From contig OMWP01000003.1 of NCBI GenBank assembly GCA_900314795.1, positions 39,604 through 103,603 on the forward strand: a DNA stretch of 64,000 bases, read 5' to 3'. Source of the stretch: an uncultured Eubacteriales bacterium (GTDB lineage Bacteria; Bacillota; Clostridia; Oscillospirales; Acutalibacteraceae). The notes under the pieces were generated by a model that had not been told where the DNA came from, did no database searches, and saw nothing but the letters and a program-made list of their open reading frames with translations. The position numbers were made by a program, and so were the translations under genes. Below are positions 41,779 through 51,427 of the stretch, in pieces (within the stretch, counting starts at the first letter, position 1; the number at the start of each line of letters is the position of its first letter).

Positions 41779-43132
41779 GGACACGACCGATACAAACAAT
41801 AACCAAACAACGGAACAGATCAAGGGTTCACTCGAGGTCTATCAAAAGGGTGGCGTCAAAAACAGTATTCGCAACTGCGTGACGGTCTTTCAATCCGACC
41901 CAAAGCTAAAAGGAGCGATCGCCCGAAATCTTTTGACGGAACGGGTGGATATCATCAAGCCGCTGTGGTGGAAGCGGACAGGCTCTCTGCTGACGGACTT
42001 GGATATGGACTACCTAATGTTATACCTTGAAGAAAGCTATGGACTGACGAATGAAAAGAAAGTGCAGAGCGCTCTTGAAATCGTCGCCAATGAAAGCTGT
42101 TACCATCCGATACAGGTTCACCTCAACTCCTTGAAATGGGATGGCAAGGAGAGAATCAGATATGCTCTACACCGTTTCTTAGGTAGCGAGAAAAACGAAT
42201 ACAATTATGAGGCACTGAAGCTGTTTATGATGGGTGCGATCAAAAGGGTATTCGAGCCAGGGTGCAAGTTCGAGAATATGCTCTGCTTGGTGGGCGGTCA
42301 GGGAGCGGGCAAATCTACTTTCTTCCGCTTCATGGCAATCAGGGACGAATGGTTCTCGGACGACCTAAAACGGCTTGACGACGAGAACGTATACAGGAAA
42401 TTGCAGGGTCACTGGATTATTGAGATGTCCGAGATGATCGCGACAGCGAACGCTAAGAGCATTGAGGAGATCAAGTCCTTTCTCAGCCGACAAAAGGAGA
42501 CATACAAGGTTCCGTATGAGACCCACCCGGCGGACAGGCTGCGCCAATGCGTCTTTGCCGGGACAACAAACCGTCAGGATTTCTTACCTCGTGACCGCAC
42601 AGGGAATCGCCGCTTCATTCCTGTGACTGTCTATCCTGAAAAAGCAGAGGTTCACATTTTAGCAGATGAAAATGCGGCACGTCGCTACATAGACCAGATG
42701 TGGGCAGAGGCAATGACCATCTACCGCAGCGGTGACTACAAACTGACTTTCAGCGCCGAAATGGACGATCAACTCCGGACTCAACAGCAGGACTTTATGC
42801 AAGAGGATACACAAGCCGGTATGATTTACGCCTTTTTAGAGGATTTCACCGGAAATCGGGTATGCTCCAAGTTGCTTTATGCCGAGGCGCTGGGCAACAC
42901 ATTCAATCAGCCTGCCTCGTGGGAAACGCGGGAGATCTGCGAAATCATGAATACCGGTATTGCGAGCGGCGCTATCAAGGGCTGGAAGGCATATAAGAAC
43001 CCGAAGCGTTACAGCAAGTATGGTTCACAAAAGGGCTGGGAGAGGATCAAATCACCCGAGCCGGTTGACAGTTTGTCGGATAGTTCGGTTGACAAACAGA
43101 TCACTTCTGATGATGATCTACCGTTTGACTGA
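41723..43132 (+). CDS. VapE-like P-loop ATPase (replication/primase-helicase type)
   Basis: About 469 residues as drawn. The conserved core runs HLNSLKWDGKERIRYALHRFLG, LVGGQGAGKSTFFRF (Walker A), HWIIEMSEM, and RQCVFAGTTNRQDFLPRDRTGN (sensor/arginine region), typical of virulence-associated protein E ATPases that act in phage and element replication. The start is uncertain because the frame overlaps the relaxase gene; an AGGGGAG at 41771-41777 suggests an unusual start near 41785. A diverged internal fragment of the same gene is at 19600-19890. GTTGAC repeats begin inside its last codons. Confidence 0.8.
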   Translation: MSASRSSKFNETKLLRGDKDTTDTNNNQTTEQIKGSLEVYQKGGVKNSIRNCVTVFQSDPKLKGAIARNLLTERVDIIKPLWWKRTGSLLTDLDMDYLMLYLEESYGLTNEKKVQSALEIVANESCYHPIQVHLNSLKWDGKERIRYALHRFLGSEKNEYNYEALKLFMMGAIKRVFEPGCKFENMLCLVGGQGAGKSTFFRFMAIRDEWFSDDLKRLDDENVYRKLQGHWIIEMSEMIATANAKSIEEIKSFLSRQKETYKVPYETHPADRLRQCVFAGTTNRQDFLPRDRTGNRRFIPVTVYPEKAEVHILADENAARRYIDQMWAEAMTIYRSGDYKLTFSAEMDDQLRTQQQDFMQEDTQAGMIYAFLEDFTGNRVCSKLLYAEALGNTFNQPASWETREICEIMNTGIASGAIKGWKAYKNPKRYSKYGSQKGWERIKSPEPVDSLSDSSVDKQITSDDDLPFD

Positions 43133-43340
43133 TCGTTTATCAACTTGGTTGACGTTCAAGTTGACGTTCGGTTGACATGGCAGTTGACAGCGTAAAGCCT
43201 GATAAACAATGGCTTTTCATCATTTGTAAACTATGTAAACCAATAATAGTAAAAAAAATATATACCTAAAGGGGACAAACCGTGTTGATTTAAAAAGTCT
43301 TTACCCTCGGTTGACACATTTCAGTTGACATTCGGCGTTC
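43060..43340. repeat. GTTGAC iteron-like repeats
   Basis: At least eight copies of GTTGAC, mostly as CGGTTGACA or AGTTGACA, lie between 43062 and 43335, two in the end of the VapE-like gene and the rest after it. A spaced cluster of a short motif next to a replication-type ATPase gene resembles replication iterons or regulator sites of the element. A second cluster is at 19910-20108. No gene is seen from 43133 to 43480. Confidence 0.6.
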
Positions 43341-43481
43341 AGTACGGAAAGATGCTTTTTGTACCAAATCATTTTGTCAGCTCTGCCGCTTCGCGAAATC
43401 AGGAGCAGCTGTTATAATTTAACTATATAGGTTTCCTTCGCTTAACGGTCTTAATGCTAAAAAAAGAAGGAAGTGTATAAT

Positions 43482-43793
43482 TTGTCGAAAGTTTGCAGAT
43501 CAGCTGACATTCATCAACACATATCAAATCATATCCTTGATCGGTGTTCAAATATGAATACTCAGGATACATCTGCCAAGAATAATATTGTATTATTCAG
43601 AAGCATCGGAGGAACACATACGAGCAGTAAAGAGAACGAAGCCGCAATCAGGGATCAAAACCTCGACCGCGTTTGGTTGGAGCATTTCGCGCGCGCGATC
43701 TACAAAAACGGCGTCATTGACGACAGGCAGTACAGAAAGCTATTGTCGATGATCGACCGCGAGCTCGCGCGGATGTATCACAAGGCGGCTTAA
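43482..43793 (+). CDS. Small protein with SHOCT-like end
   Basis: About 103 residues if started at TTG 43482, which sits 8-9 bases after AAGAAGGAAG. The N-terminal half is polar. The C-terminal half, HFARAIYKNGVIDDRQYRKL followed by LSMIDRELARM, resembles a SHOCT-type helical hairpin (gene-order hint: such proteins are often found before serine recombinases in integrative elements). Function unknown. Confidence 0.55.
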   Translation: MSKVCRSADIHQHISNHILDRCSNMNTQDTSAKNNIVLFRSIGGTHTSSKENEAAIRDQNLDRVWLEHFARAIYKNGVIDDRQYRKLLSMIDRELARMYHKAA

Positions 43794-43894
43794 GGAAAAA
43801 TTTACTAAAACAGGAAACAGCCTCCTAATGCAAAGGAGGCTGCGGCTGTTTATAATGAAGATTGGATTATCATAACATGAAAGGGGTATGATAC

Positions 43895-45568
43895 ATGGAT
43901 ATACTGGCAGTCAGGAACAAAATCAAGCAGGACGGGATCGGTTTCAAGGACTTGCCGCTGCGCGTCGCGTTTTACGCGCGCGTCAGCACAGACTTTATGG
44001 AACAGCTCAACTCGCTCGAAAACCAGAAGAAATACTTCACCGAGTACATCGGCGATATGCCAAACTGGGAGTTCGCGGGCGGCTACATCGACGAAGGGCT
44101 CTCCGGCGTGACGACCAAAAAGCGCGAGAAATTCAACGAAATGATCGAGGACGCGCTCTGCGGTCAGTTCGATCTGATCGTCACCAAAGAAGTCTCCCGA
44201 TTCGCCCGCAACACGCTCGACAGCATCCAATACACCCGTCAGCTGTTAAGTAACGGCGTAGCGGTCTACTTCCAGAACGACAACATCAACACGCTCGATG
44301 AGGACAGCGAGTTCAGACTTACCATCATGGCTTCGATGGCACAGGACGAGAGCCGCAAGATCAGCTCCCGTGTCCGCTGGGGACATCATCAGGCGATCAA
44401 AAACGGCGTCGTGCTCGGCAACAGCAACATTTTCGGCTATCGCAAGGCGGACAAGCGGCTGTATATCGACGAGGAACAGGCGCCGATCGTCAGGGAGCTT
44501 TTTGAGCTATACGCCACCGGCAAATACAGCATGAAGAACCTCGAGACCTACTTCTACAACAAGGGCGTCCGCAATACGCGCGGCAACAAGCTCGCGCACT
44601 CCACGATGGCGAACATTATCAAGAACCCGAAGTACATGGGCTACTACGTCGGCAACAAGGTGCAGGTCGTGGATATGTTCACAAAGAAACAGCGTTTCCT
44701 GCCCGAGGACGAATGGGTCATCTACAAGGACGAGAGCGGCGAGGTCGTCCCGGCAATCGTCTCCGAGGAGCTGTGGCAGAGGGCAAACGATGTCCTGAAG
44801 CTCCGCAGCCTCGATGTGATCCAGAAGCAGAACAAGACCAATCACAACAACCTGCTGACCGGCAAGCTGATCTGTGCCCACTGCGGCGCGCCGTTCTACC
44901 GTAAGGACACCGTCAGCAAAAAGGGCACCGCCAACTCCGCGTGGCGATGTTCCCACAAAATCAAAAACGGTAAGGACAGCTGTCCGTCGATGACGATCTA
45001 TGAACATGAGATCATCCCGATACTGCTGGATGTGTTTAAATCAAGTCAGCGCAACATCGAGGAGCTCTCCGACCTGATCATGAAGCTGTCCGAGGATCTA
45101 TTGAAATCCGGCGAGGGCGCGAACCGTATCGACGCGCTCAATAAATCTATTGCCAATGAACAGAAGAAAAAGCAGAAGCTACTGCAGCTGAACATCGAGG
45201 GACAGTTTCCCGACAGCGAATTCGTGCGGATGTCCGCCGAATGTGATGACGAGATCAAGCGCTGTCAGGAGGAGATCGAAGCGATCACCGAGCAACTGAC
45301 CGGCAGAAAGGACATCAACAAGCAACTCTCACAGATCCGCTCCATCCTCACCCTTGCAGCAGAGAGTCTCGACGAGGACGAGCTCGACCGCAGCTTTGTA
45401 GACAGGTTCATTAAACAAATTCTGGTTTATCCCGAAGAGCACGGTATGCGGCTCGAGATACAGCTCAACATGGGCGAGAACATCTCAAAAACCCTTATAA
45501 AACCTGTATGCCGTACAGGTCAAGCGTCTAAAAAGATGATCGAGTCCTACGAAAACGGCCTGAAGTAA
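43895..45568 (+). CDS. Large serine recombinase (integrase)
   Basis: A 557-residue site-specific recombinase. The resolvase domain shows RVAFYARVST with the catalytic Ser31, and KEVSRFARNTLDSI with the arginine motif. The recombinase domain (FGYRKADKRLYIDEEQAPIV) and a zinc ribbon follow (CAHCGAPF near 327 and WRCSH...SCPS near 350-363), then a coiled coil. It is complete and should integrate and excise the mobilizable element whose other genes lie to its left. ATG 43895 follows GAAAGGGG. Attachment sites were not identified. Confidence 0.93.
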   Translation: MDILAVRNKIKQDGIGFKDLPLRVAFYARVSTDFMEQLNSLENQKKYFTEYIGDMPNWEFAGGYIDEGLSGVTTKKREKFNEMIEDALCGQFDLIVTKEVSRFARNTLDSIQYTRQLLSNGVAVYFQNDNINTLDEDSEFRLTIMASMAQDESRKISSRVRWGHHQAIKNGVVLGNSNIFGYRKADKRLYIDEEQAPIVRELFELYATGKYSMKNLETYFYNKGVRNTRGNKLAHSTMANIIKNPKYMGYYVGNKVQVVDMFTKKQRFLPEDEWVIYKDESGEVVPAIVSEELWQRANDVLKLRSLDVIQKQNKTNHNNLLTGKLICAHCGAPFYRKDTVSKKGTANSAWRCSHKIKNGKDSCPSMTIYEHEIIPILLDVFKSSQRNIEELSDLIMKLSEDLLKSGEGANRIDALNKSIANEQKKKQKLLQLNIEGQFPDSEFVRMSAECDDEIKRCQEEIEAITEQLTGRKDINKQLSQIRSILTLAAESLDEDELDRSFVDRFIKQILVYPEEHGMRLEIQLNMGENISKTLIKPVCRTGQASKKMIESYENGLK

Positions 45569-45584
45569 TTAAGGGTTGAAAAAC

Positions 45585-45620
45585 GTCCGTCGAAGGGTTC
45601 CTTCGGCGGACAATTCTTTT
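45585..45620 (+). terminator. Terminator after the recombinase
   Basis: GTCCGTCGAAGG (45585-45596) pairs with CCTTCGGCGGAC (45600-45611), followed by AATTCTTTT. Probably close to the right edge of the element. Confidence 0.8.
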
Positions 45621-45771
45621 ACATAAGAGATAACAGATAAAAGATAACGGAGAGTGGAGAGAATTTTGAATCGGTGTTGCAATCGGAGACGGTTATGTGT
45701 TATAAAATATACAGAAAACAGAAACGTATATGAGATGACGGTAATCGAAACTACATAAGGGGGAGTTTTTT

Positions 45772-48700
45772 GTGAAATCTCTCAAAAAATTCGTAAGTGT
45801 CTTGCTGTGTGTGATCCTTGCGCTCGGCGTGTTTGGTGTTGTACCGTTTTCGGTATCAGCCGCGGCGACCACATGGGCTGCCTTGCAGACCGAGATCAAC
45901 ACGACAGGTATCGTGACGCTCTCGACCGATATCACAGCAGCGGATGAGGACAAGGGTATTAAGATCGACAGCGGCAGGAATGTCACGCTCGATTTGGCCG
46001 GCCACACCCTCTCGCGTGATCTGAATCAGTCGGAGTCGTCGTCAGGCTTTGTCATCAAGGTCAGCAAGGGCGCTGTGCTCACGATCAAGGATTCCGGCGG
46101 CAAGAATGAGGGCAAGATCACCGGCGGGCACTCGGATAACGGCGGCGGTATCGTCAACGAGGGCACGCTCCGTATCGAGGGCGGTCAGATCTGTGACAAC
46201 GTCGCATCCGATCACGGCGGCGGCATCCTCAATAAGGGCACGCTGAACATCAGCGGCGGTATCATCAAGAACAATGTCTGCAAGGACGGCGGCGGTATCT
46301 ATAACGAGGAATCGGGCACCCTCAATCTCTCTGGGGACGCCGTCATCTCCTTGAACAAAACCTCCGACAGTGGTGGCGGCGGCGTTACCAACGACGGTCA
46401 GATGACCGTGAGTGAGAACGCACAGATCAGCATCAATTATGCCAACACCCACGGCGGCGGTATCTGCAACAACGGCACCCTCACCGTCAAAGGCGGCACC
46501 ATCACCTGTAACAACGCCACCAGAGCGGGCAGCGGTATCTATAACACGGGAACCCTGAATATGCAGGGTGAGCCCTTTGTGCAGAATAATATCGGCGATG
46601 ATATCATGCTACACACGGATAAGGTCATCACCGTGACGGGCGCGTTCGGCGCAAAGGCGCAGATCGGCGTCACCTCGCCTGTGGAAAAGGCTGTCGTTAC
46701 CAAGGATTACGGTACATACAACACAGGTGCTCCGACAGATCATTTCTTTGAAAACGGCGAGAATACAAGCGACGTTGTGTCGGACGGCGGAGAGATCAGA
46801 CTCAATACCCGGGGACTGCCGTATCTTGACAGAGAATGGGACAGAAAAGCGGCAGCCGTCAACAAGACCATCAAGCACCTTACGGACTATACCGTCGTAA
46901 CAAGCGATTTGACACAACTCGGCGGCGACAAATGGTATGTCGTACAGGACAGCGTCACTTTCGGCAGCCGCGTCAATAATAACGGAAAAGCAAATCTGCT
47001 GCTGTGTGACGGCGCTTCTGTCGAATTCAGCGAGGGCGTCCGCAATGAGGCGGGAATGAGCAGTGAGCTGAATATTTACGGTCAGCAGGCAGGTTCAGGC
47101 ACCCTGTGCGCCGCTAACTCCGGCAGAGATTCGGCACTCGGTGCAAATGAAAAGAACAAAAACGGGACAGTCGCGGTTTACGGCGGCACGATCGAATTGG
47201 TCAAGAATAAGATCTTGTATACGATCGGCGCCGCTCCTCATTCTGCCGCAGGTAACTACTACATCTACGGCGCAGACGTTCGCTGCGGCGATATCGGCTG
47301 CGGCGATTATTCTGAGACGGATACCTCCGCTTACATCGGCATTTTTAACTCCAGAGTCAGATCGAACCTACATAACGGCGCGGGCAACCTCGATATCTAC
47401 AACTCCGAGGTCAACGGCGGCGGCGCGATCTACAGCTCCGCGTGTATCGGGGGATATACCGGCTGCAAGCAGATGGGCGAGATCAATATTTATAACAGCT
47501 ATGTTATCGCGACTACACAGGGCAACGGCGCCGCGATCGGCAGCAACAAGGGCTGTGACAGCGGCAAGATCAACATCATCTGCAGCTCGGTCGACGCACG
47601 CTGTACCAAGGACAGCGTTTACAAGGGCGGCTCCTCGGCGGCGATCGGCGGCGGTACCGACGGCAACGGCGGCTCGATCAAAATCGACCACAGCTATGTC
47701 TCCGCTTGCGCTGAGATCGGCGCGGGTATCGGTGGCGGCAAGAACAAAAACGGCGGCAATATCACCATCACCGAGAGTATCATCTTAGCATCCTCGACAA
47801 CGGGCGGCGCGGGTATCGGCGGCGGTGACGACGCGCACGGCGGCACCATCTCCATCGACAAGAGCTTTGTCCACTGCAAGACCGAGAGCAAGCAGGATAT
47901 GGGCGACTATTCGGGTAAAAACTTTGAAAAAGCCTTGAACTCCATCTGCTTTGAGTTGATGAGCAAGATGACCAACGGCAGGGACGGCACGGGTTCCCAG
48001 ATCGCCTATTATCACATGGGCTATTTGGCGGGCTATTTCCTGACGCTGGCGTTCACTCCGGATCACGGCGGCGCAGGTATCGGCGGCGGTGACAAGGGCG
48101 ACAGCGGCACGATTACCATCACCGAAAGCGAGATCATCGCCGACGGCGGCAAGCACGCCGCGGGTATCGGCGGCGGCTACAAGGGCGGCTTCAATAATAT
48201 CACTATCGGCAACAGTGTCATCACCGCTAAGGGTGGTGCGAACGCGGCGGGTATCGGCAGCGGCAACAAGGGCAGCAAGACCGAGAAGATCACGATCACC
48301 GATTCTGTTGTGGAGGCGCGCGGCGGTGAGGACGCCGCCGGTATCGGCGGCGGCAATCACAGCAACGGCGGTATCGTTGAGATCATCTCTTCCACGGTCA
48401 AAGCCTTCGGCGATAACTACGGATCGGGCATCGGCGGCGGCAACGCCAATGATTCCGCGACCATCCGCATCCGCGGCAACAGCACCGTAACGGCTGTCGG
48501 CGGCGGCGTCGATGAGTCCACGGGACTCGGCACGGGCGATTATATCTTTGTCAAGCCCGACGTCACCATCGCGCTCGACGACGGGCTGGCGGTAGATGCA
48601 GGCAATAATGAGTCGTATTCCACTACCTACTATCAGAACGCGCGTTATGAACCCGCACGCACCTACACCTATGTCAAGGTCTATCCCTGTGAGCATAAAT

Positions 48701-50850
48701 CCACCGAATACAGGTGTGTGGACAACGAGTTCCATCGTATGGTCTGTACGCTGTGCGGCGTCGGTGTTGAGAATCAGCATAGACATACCTTCAACGAGGA
48801 GAATATCTGCACCGTATGTAAGTCGACAGGCACGAACGCTGCCGTGACCTTCATCGAGAAGAACAGCAAGGGTGATCAGCTCTCCTCCACGGAGCAAAAG
48901 GCGAAGTACTCCTATTATGAGCTGCCCGCGTGCAAGAACACGCCCGAGAACTGCGAGTTTATCGGCTGGCGGGATGAAAACGACGGCTCCTATTATCTGC
49001 CCGGCGATTCGGTCACGGTATATGGCGACGCCACCTTTACGGCTGTCTATCTGCCGATGGTCGAGATCACCTTCATCGACAGCGACGGTGAGCCCTGCAC
49101 CGCCAAGGTGCGCAAGCTCAGCGCGGATGTGCCGTTCCTGTCCTCGGGACAGTACGCGGCGACCGACAATATTCAATTCACACAGAGTGTATCCACACGC
49201 GGTTCGGTCGATCTGATCCTCGCCGACGGCGTGACCGTCGATCTGAACGCCGACAACAGGCATCCCCTTTCTGCAAGGTCGTTCTCCGATTTCACCCTCT
49301 ACGGGCAGAAGAATCAGAGCGGTACCCTGCGGCTGATGAGCGATAACGGCAGTATGGATTTTGTTGATCTGGAGATGAACGGCGGCAGGATCGAGACCAA
49401 CCGCACCGTGTCCGCTCCGAACAGCGCCGAGATCAACCGCGGCACGCTGATAGCAAAGTCACTCAGCTCGCCGAAGTATCTGGAGATCATGGGCGGTACC
49501 GTCAAGGCGGATAACGTCACCCTCACAGATTGCGTCCTCGGCTGGACAGAGCAGACCGACAGCGTGCAATTCGACACGATCACCCTCGTCAAGGACGGCG
49601 CGATCTCCATCATGGACGGTCTGGCGTTCACTGACGGCACCAGAGTTTATGAGGATGCGCTCGATCCCGATGAGATCAAGGGCAAGAAGCTCACCCCCTA
49701 CATCGTTCACCACTACGACGATCCCGAGTGGGAGTGGAGCGATGATCACGAATCCGCGACCGCGATCTTCCGCTGTACCGATGAGGACTGTGACGAAGTG
49801 TCCCGCGAGGACGCTGAGATCACGACCGAGGAGACCTCAGACAGCACCGTCTATACTGCCAAGGTCATGTTCTACGGTGAGAAGTATACCGATACGAAGA
49901 CCGTGAAGAAAGAGGCGGGCAGAACCGTATTTACCGGTCACAGCCTGAGTCTGGGCGGTGATATCGGCGTGAATTTCTATCTCGATCTGACCGAGGAAGA
50001 AAAAGAGAACGCGACCGTGAGCTTCACTTGGGATGTTGAGGGAAATGAAAAATCTCATACCGTCAGCCTCAAAGGGGAAGAAAAGCTCTCCGATGGCTAC
50101 AAGGCTGCCTGCCCGATCGCGGTGGCGGAGATGACCTATGATATCCACGCCTCGATCACGCTGGACGGTGTGACCTATACCGATACCTATTCCGCGGCGA
50201 CTTATGCGGATGTGATTTTGGATGACGCTGATTTCGCCGAAACGTATGTCGCGGCTGAAAATGAGAAGGGCAACAACGGAGCAGAGCGGCTGTCCGATCT
50301 GCGGCTGCTGGTCAAAGCCATGCTCGATTTCGGCGGCAAGGCACAGCTGCAATTCGACCGCAAGCTCTCTGATCTCGCCAACAAAAAGCTGGTGACCGAT
50401 GACGAGCGCTCCGCCTATTACTACAAGCCCGAAGCGGTGACTGCCGCTATGATCGACACCGGCGCGAGCAATATGAGCGATGTGTCGGCATACGGTCTGC
50501 GGTATAACGGCTCGTCGATCGTCTTTCTGTCCGAGACCTCACTGCGCCTGTACTACAAGATCGAGAACAAGGAGAAGTTCGATCAGGTCGTCGGGAGTAT
50601 TACCTTCGACGGCGATAAGGCGGATTATATCGTCAAGGACGATGAGATCTATTATGAGCTGACAGACATTGCGGCGGCGGATCTCGATACACTCTATACC
50701 CTCAAGATCGGCAATACCGCCTATGCGTATTCCGTTCTCGATTATGTGAAGGCATGTCTGAGCTCCGATAAGACGAGCGACAGTATGAAAACGCTTGCCG
50801 CGGCGACCTATCGCTATAACCAAGCGGCAAATGTGTATTTTGAGAAATAG
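45772..50850 (+). CDS. Giant secreted beta-helix repeat protein
   Basis: A 1692-residue exported protein starting at GTG 45772, 7 bases after GGGGGAG. A signal peptide (MKSLKKFVSVLLCVILALG) is followed by two blocks of glycine-rich parallel beta-helix repeats: GGGIVNEGTLRIEGG type at about 110-290 and GAGIGGGD/AAGIGGGYKG type at about 640-930. A Cys/His cluster (CEHKSTEYRC, CTLCG) precedes an InlB-type repeat (about 1020-1105), and a further beta-helix-like stretch leads to a C-terminal domain beginning VFTGHSLSLGGDIGVNFYLDL, seen in other Ruminococcaceae exoproteins. No LPXTG anchor is seen. Likely a surface adhesin or polysaccharide-facing protein. Confidence 0.85.
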   Translation: MKSLKKFVSVLLCVILALGVFGVVPFSVSAAATTWAALQTEINTTGIVTLSTDITAADEDKGIKIDSGRNVTLDLAGHTLSRDLNQSESSSGFVIKVSKGAVLTIKDSGGKNEGKITGGHSDNGGGIVNEGTLRIEGGQICDNVASDHGGGILNKGTLNISGGIIKNNVCKDGGGIYNEESGTLNLSGDAVISLNKTSDSGGGGVTNDGQMTVSENAQISINYANTHGGGICNNGTLTVKGGTITCNNATRAGSGIYNTGTLNMQGEPFVQNNIGDDIMLHTDKVITVTGAFGAKAQIGVTSPVEKAVVTKDYGTYNTGAPTDHFFENGENTSDVVSDGGEIRLNTRGLPYLDREWDRKAAAVNKTIKHLTDYTVVTSDLTQLGGDKWYVVQDSVTFGSRVNNNGKANLLLCDGASVEFSEGVRNEAGMSSELNIYGQQAGSGTLCAANSGRDSALGANEKNKNGTVAVYGGTIELVKNKILYTIGAAPHSAAGNYYIYGADVRCGDIGCGDYSETDTSAYIGIFNSRVRSNLHNGAGNLDIYNSEVNGGGAIYSSACIGGYTGCKQMGEINIYNSYVIATTQGNGAAIGSNKGCDSGKINIICSSVDARCTKDSVYKGGSSAAIGGGTDGNGGSIKIDHSYVSACAEIGAGIGGGKNKNGGNITITESIILASSTTGGAGIGGGDDAHGGTISIDKSFVHCKTESKQDMGDYSGKNFEKALNSICFELMSKMTNGRDGTGSQIAYYHMGYLAGYFLTLAFTPDHGGAGIGGGDKGDSGTITITESEIIADGGKHAAGIGGGYKGGFNNITIGNSVITAKGGANAAGIGSGNKGSKTEKITITDSVVEARGGEDAAGIGGGNHSNGGIVEIISSTVKAFGDNYGSGIGGGNANDSATIRIRGNSTVTAVGGGVDESTGLGTGDYIFVKPDVTIALDDGLAVDAGNNESYSTTYYQNARYEPARTYTYVKVYPCEHKSTEYRCVDNEFHRMVCTLCGVGVENQHRHTFNEENICTVCKSTGTNAAVTFIEKNSKGDQLSSTEQKAKYSYYELPACKNTPENCEFIGWRDENDGSYYLPGDSVTVYGDATFTAVYLPMVEITFIDSDGEPCTAKVRKLSADVPFLSSGQYAATDNIQFTQSVSTRGSVDLILADGVTVDLNADNRHPLSARSFSDFTLYGQKNQSGTLRLMSDNGSMDFVDLEMNGGRIETNRTVSAPNSAEINRGTLIAKSLSSPKYLEIMGGTVKADNVTLTDCVLGWTEQTDSVQFDTITLVKDGAISIMDGLAFTDGTRVYEDALDPDEIKGKKLTPYIVHHYDDPEWEWSDDHESATAIFRCTDEDCDEVSREDAEITTEETSDSTVYTAKVMFYGEKYTDTKTVKKEAGRTVFTGHSLSLGGDIGVNFYLDLTEEEKENATVSFTWDVEGNEKSHTVSLKGEEKLSDGYKAACPIAVAEMTYDIHASITLDGVTYTDTYSAATYADVILDDADFAETYVAAENEKGNNGAERLSDLRLLVKAMLDFGGKAQLQFDRKLSDLANKKLVTDDERSAYYYKPEAVTAAMIDTGASNMSDVSAYGLRYNGSSIVFLSETSLRLYYKIENKEKFDQVVGSITFDGDKADYIVKDDEIYYELTDIAAADLDTLYTLKIGNTAYAYSVLDYVKACLSSDKTSDSMKTLAAATYRYNQAANVYFEK

Positions 50851-50862
50851 GGAGGATGTCAG

Positions 50863-50994
50863 ATGAAAGAGAGCTATGAGCGCATGAAGCTGGAGATCAT
50901 CACGTTTGCGTATGATGACGTCATTACAACGTCAGGGAACGGAAGAGATGAATATGAGAGTGAAAGGGCGATGATCCAAATCCCCTTGCTGTAA
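50863..50994 (+). CDS. 43-residue peptide with DVITTSG motif
   Basis: A short gene of 44 codons with GGAGG 8 bases before its ATG, starting 12 bases after the stop of the giant beta-helix gene, so probably co-transcribed with it. It reads MKESYERMKLEIITFAYDDV then ITTSGNGRDEYESERAMIQIPLL. Short proteins with a MK-x-Y start, an E-I/V-x-F strand and a D-V-I-T-T-S-G motif recur in related Clostridia, but their function is not known to me. Confidence 0.65.
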   Translation: MKESYERMKLEIITFAYDDVITTSGNGRDEYESERAMIQIPLL

Positions 50995-51050
50995 AAAAAG
51001 AGGATTCGCGGCGTCGTTATCACCGCGGTGATACATGAACAGATCAGAGT

Positions 51051-51080
51051 CCGTCGAGGGGGTTCCCTCGACGGGCTTTT
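51051..51080 (+). terminator. Rho-independent terminator
   Basis: CCGTCGAGGG (51051-51060) pairs with CCCTCGACGG (51065-51074), followed by GCTTTT. Confidence 0.85.
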
Positions 51081-51095
51081 CTGTATGAATTCGTT

Positions 51096-51235
51096 TTATA
51101 CTAAGTATCATTAAAACACATTAACATTTATTGCGTTAAATTCCGCATAGCGGTGTTGTCGTCCTTGACATACGCCAGTATGCCTGCGTCCTCGCTAACA
51201 AATTTGTTAATGCGTTTAATGGATACTTAGTATAA
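51096..51235. repeat. MITE-like element with 31-base inverted ends
   Basis: TTATACTAAGTATCATTAAA... (51096-51126) is matched by the reverse complement at 51205-51235 (ending GGATACTTAGTATAA) with a few differences. The 140-base unit has no coding capacity. The rest of the 50995-51427 gap has no gene. Confidence 0.65.
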
Positions 51236-51427
51236 CGGTAAAAGTTAACAATTCTTTAATCTTTTGCAGAAATATTGACGAGTGGGGTCGGTGATGGTAA
51301 AATAGAATAAACAAATAGGGCGAATGTGGATGGCAATTGTTGAAATCTCACAATTGCGTCTGCTCCTTTTTGTGCAATTCTACGGTTTGTGTCAATAGAT
51401 GATTATTATAATTCTTTAGGAGAAAAT

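Noticed and set aside
41449-41823. Minus-strand frame overlapping the relaxase/VapE junction
   Set aside because: No RBS, no domain, and fully covered by two well-supported plus-strand genes.
43062-43335. GTTGAC cluster as a CRISPR array
   Set aside because: The repeated unit is only six to nine bases with irregular spacing, unlike CRISPR repeats of about 30 bases.
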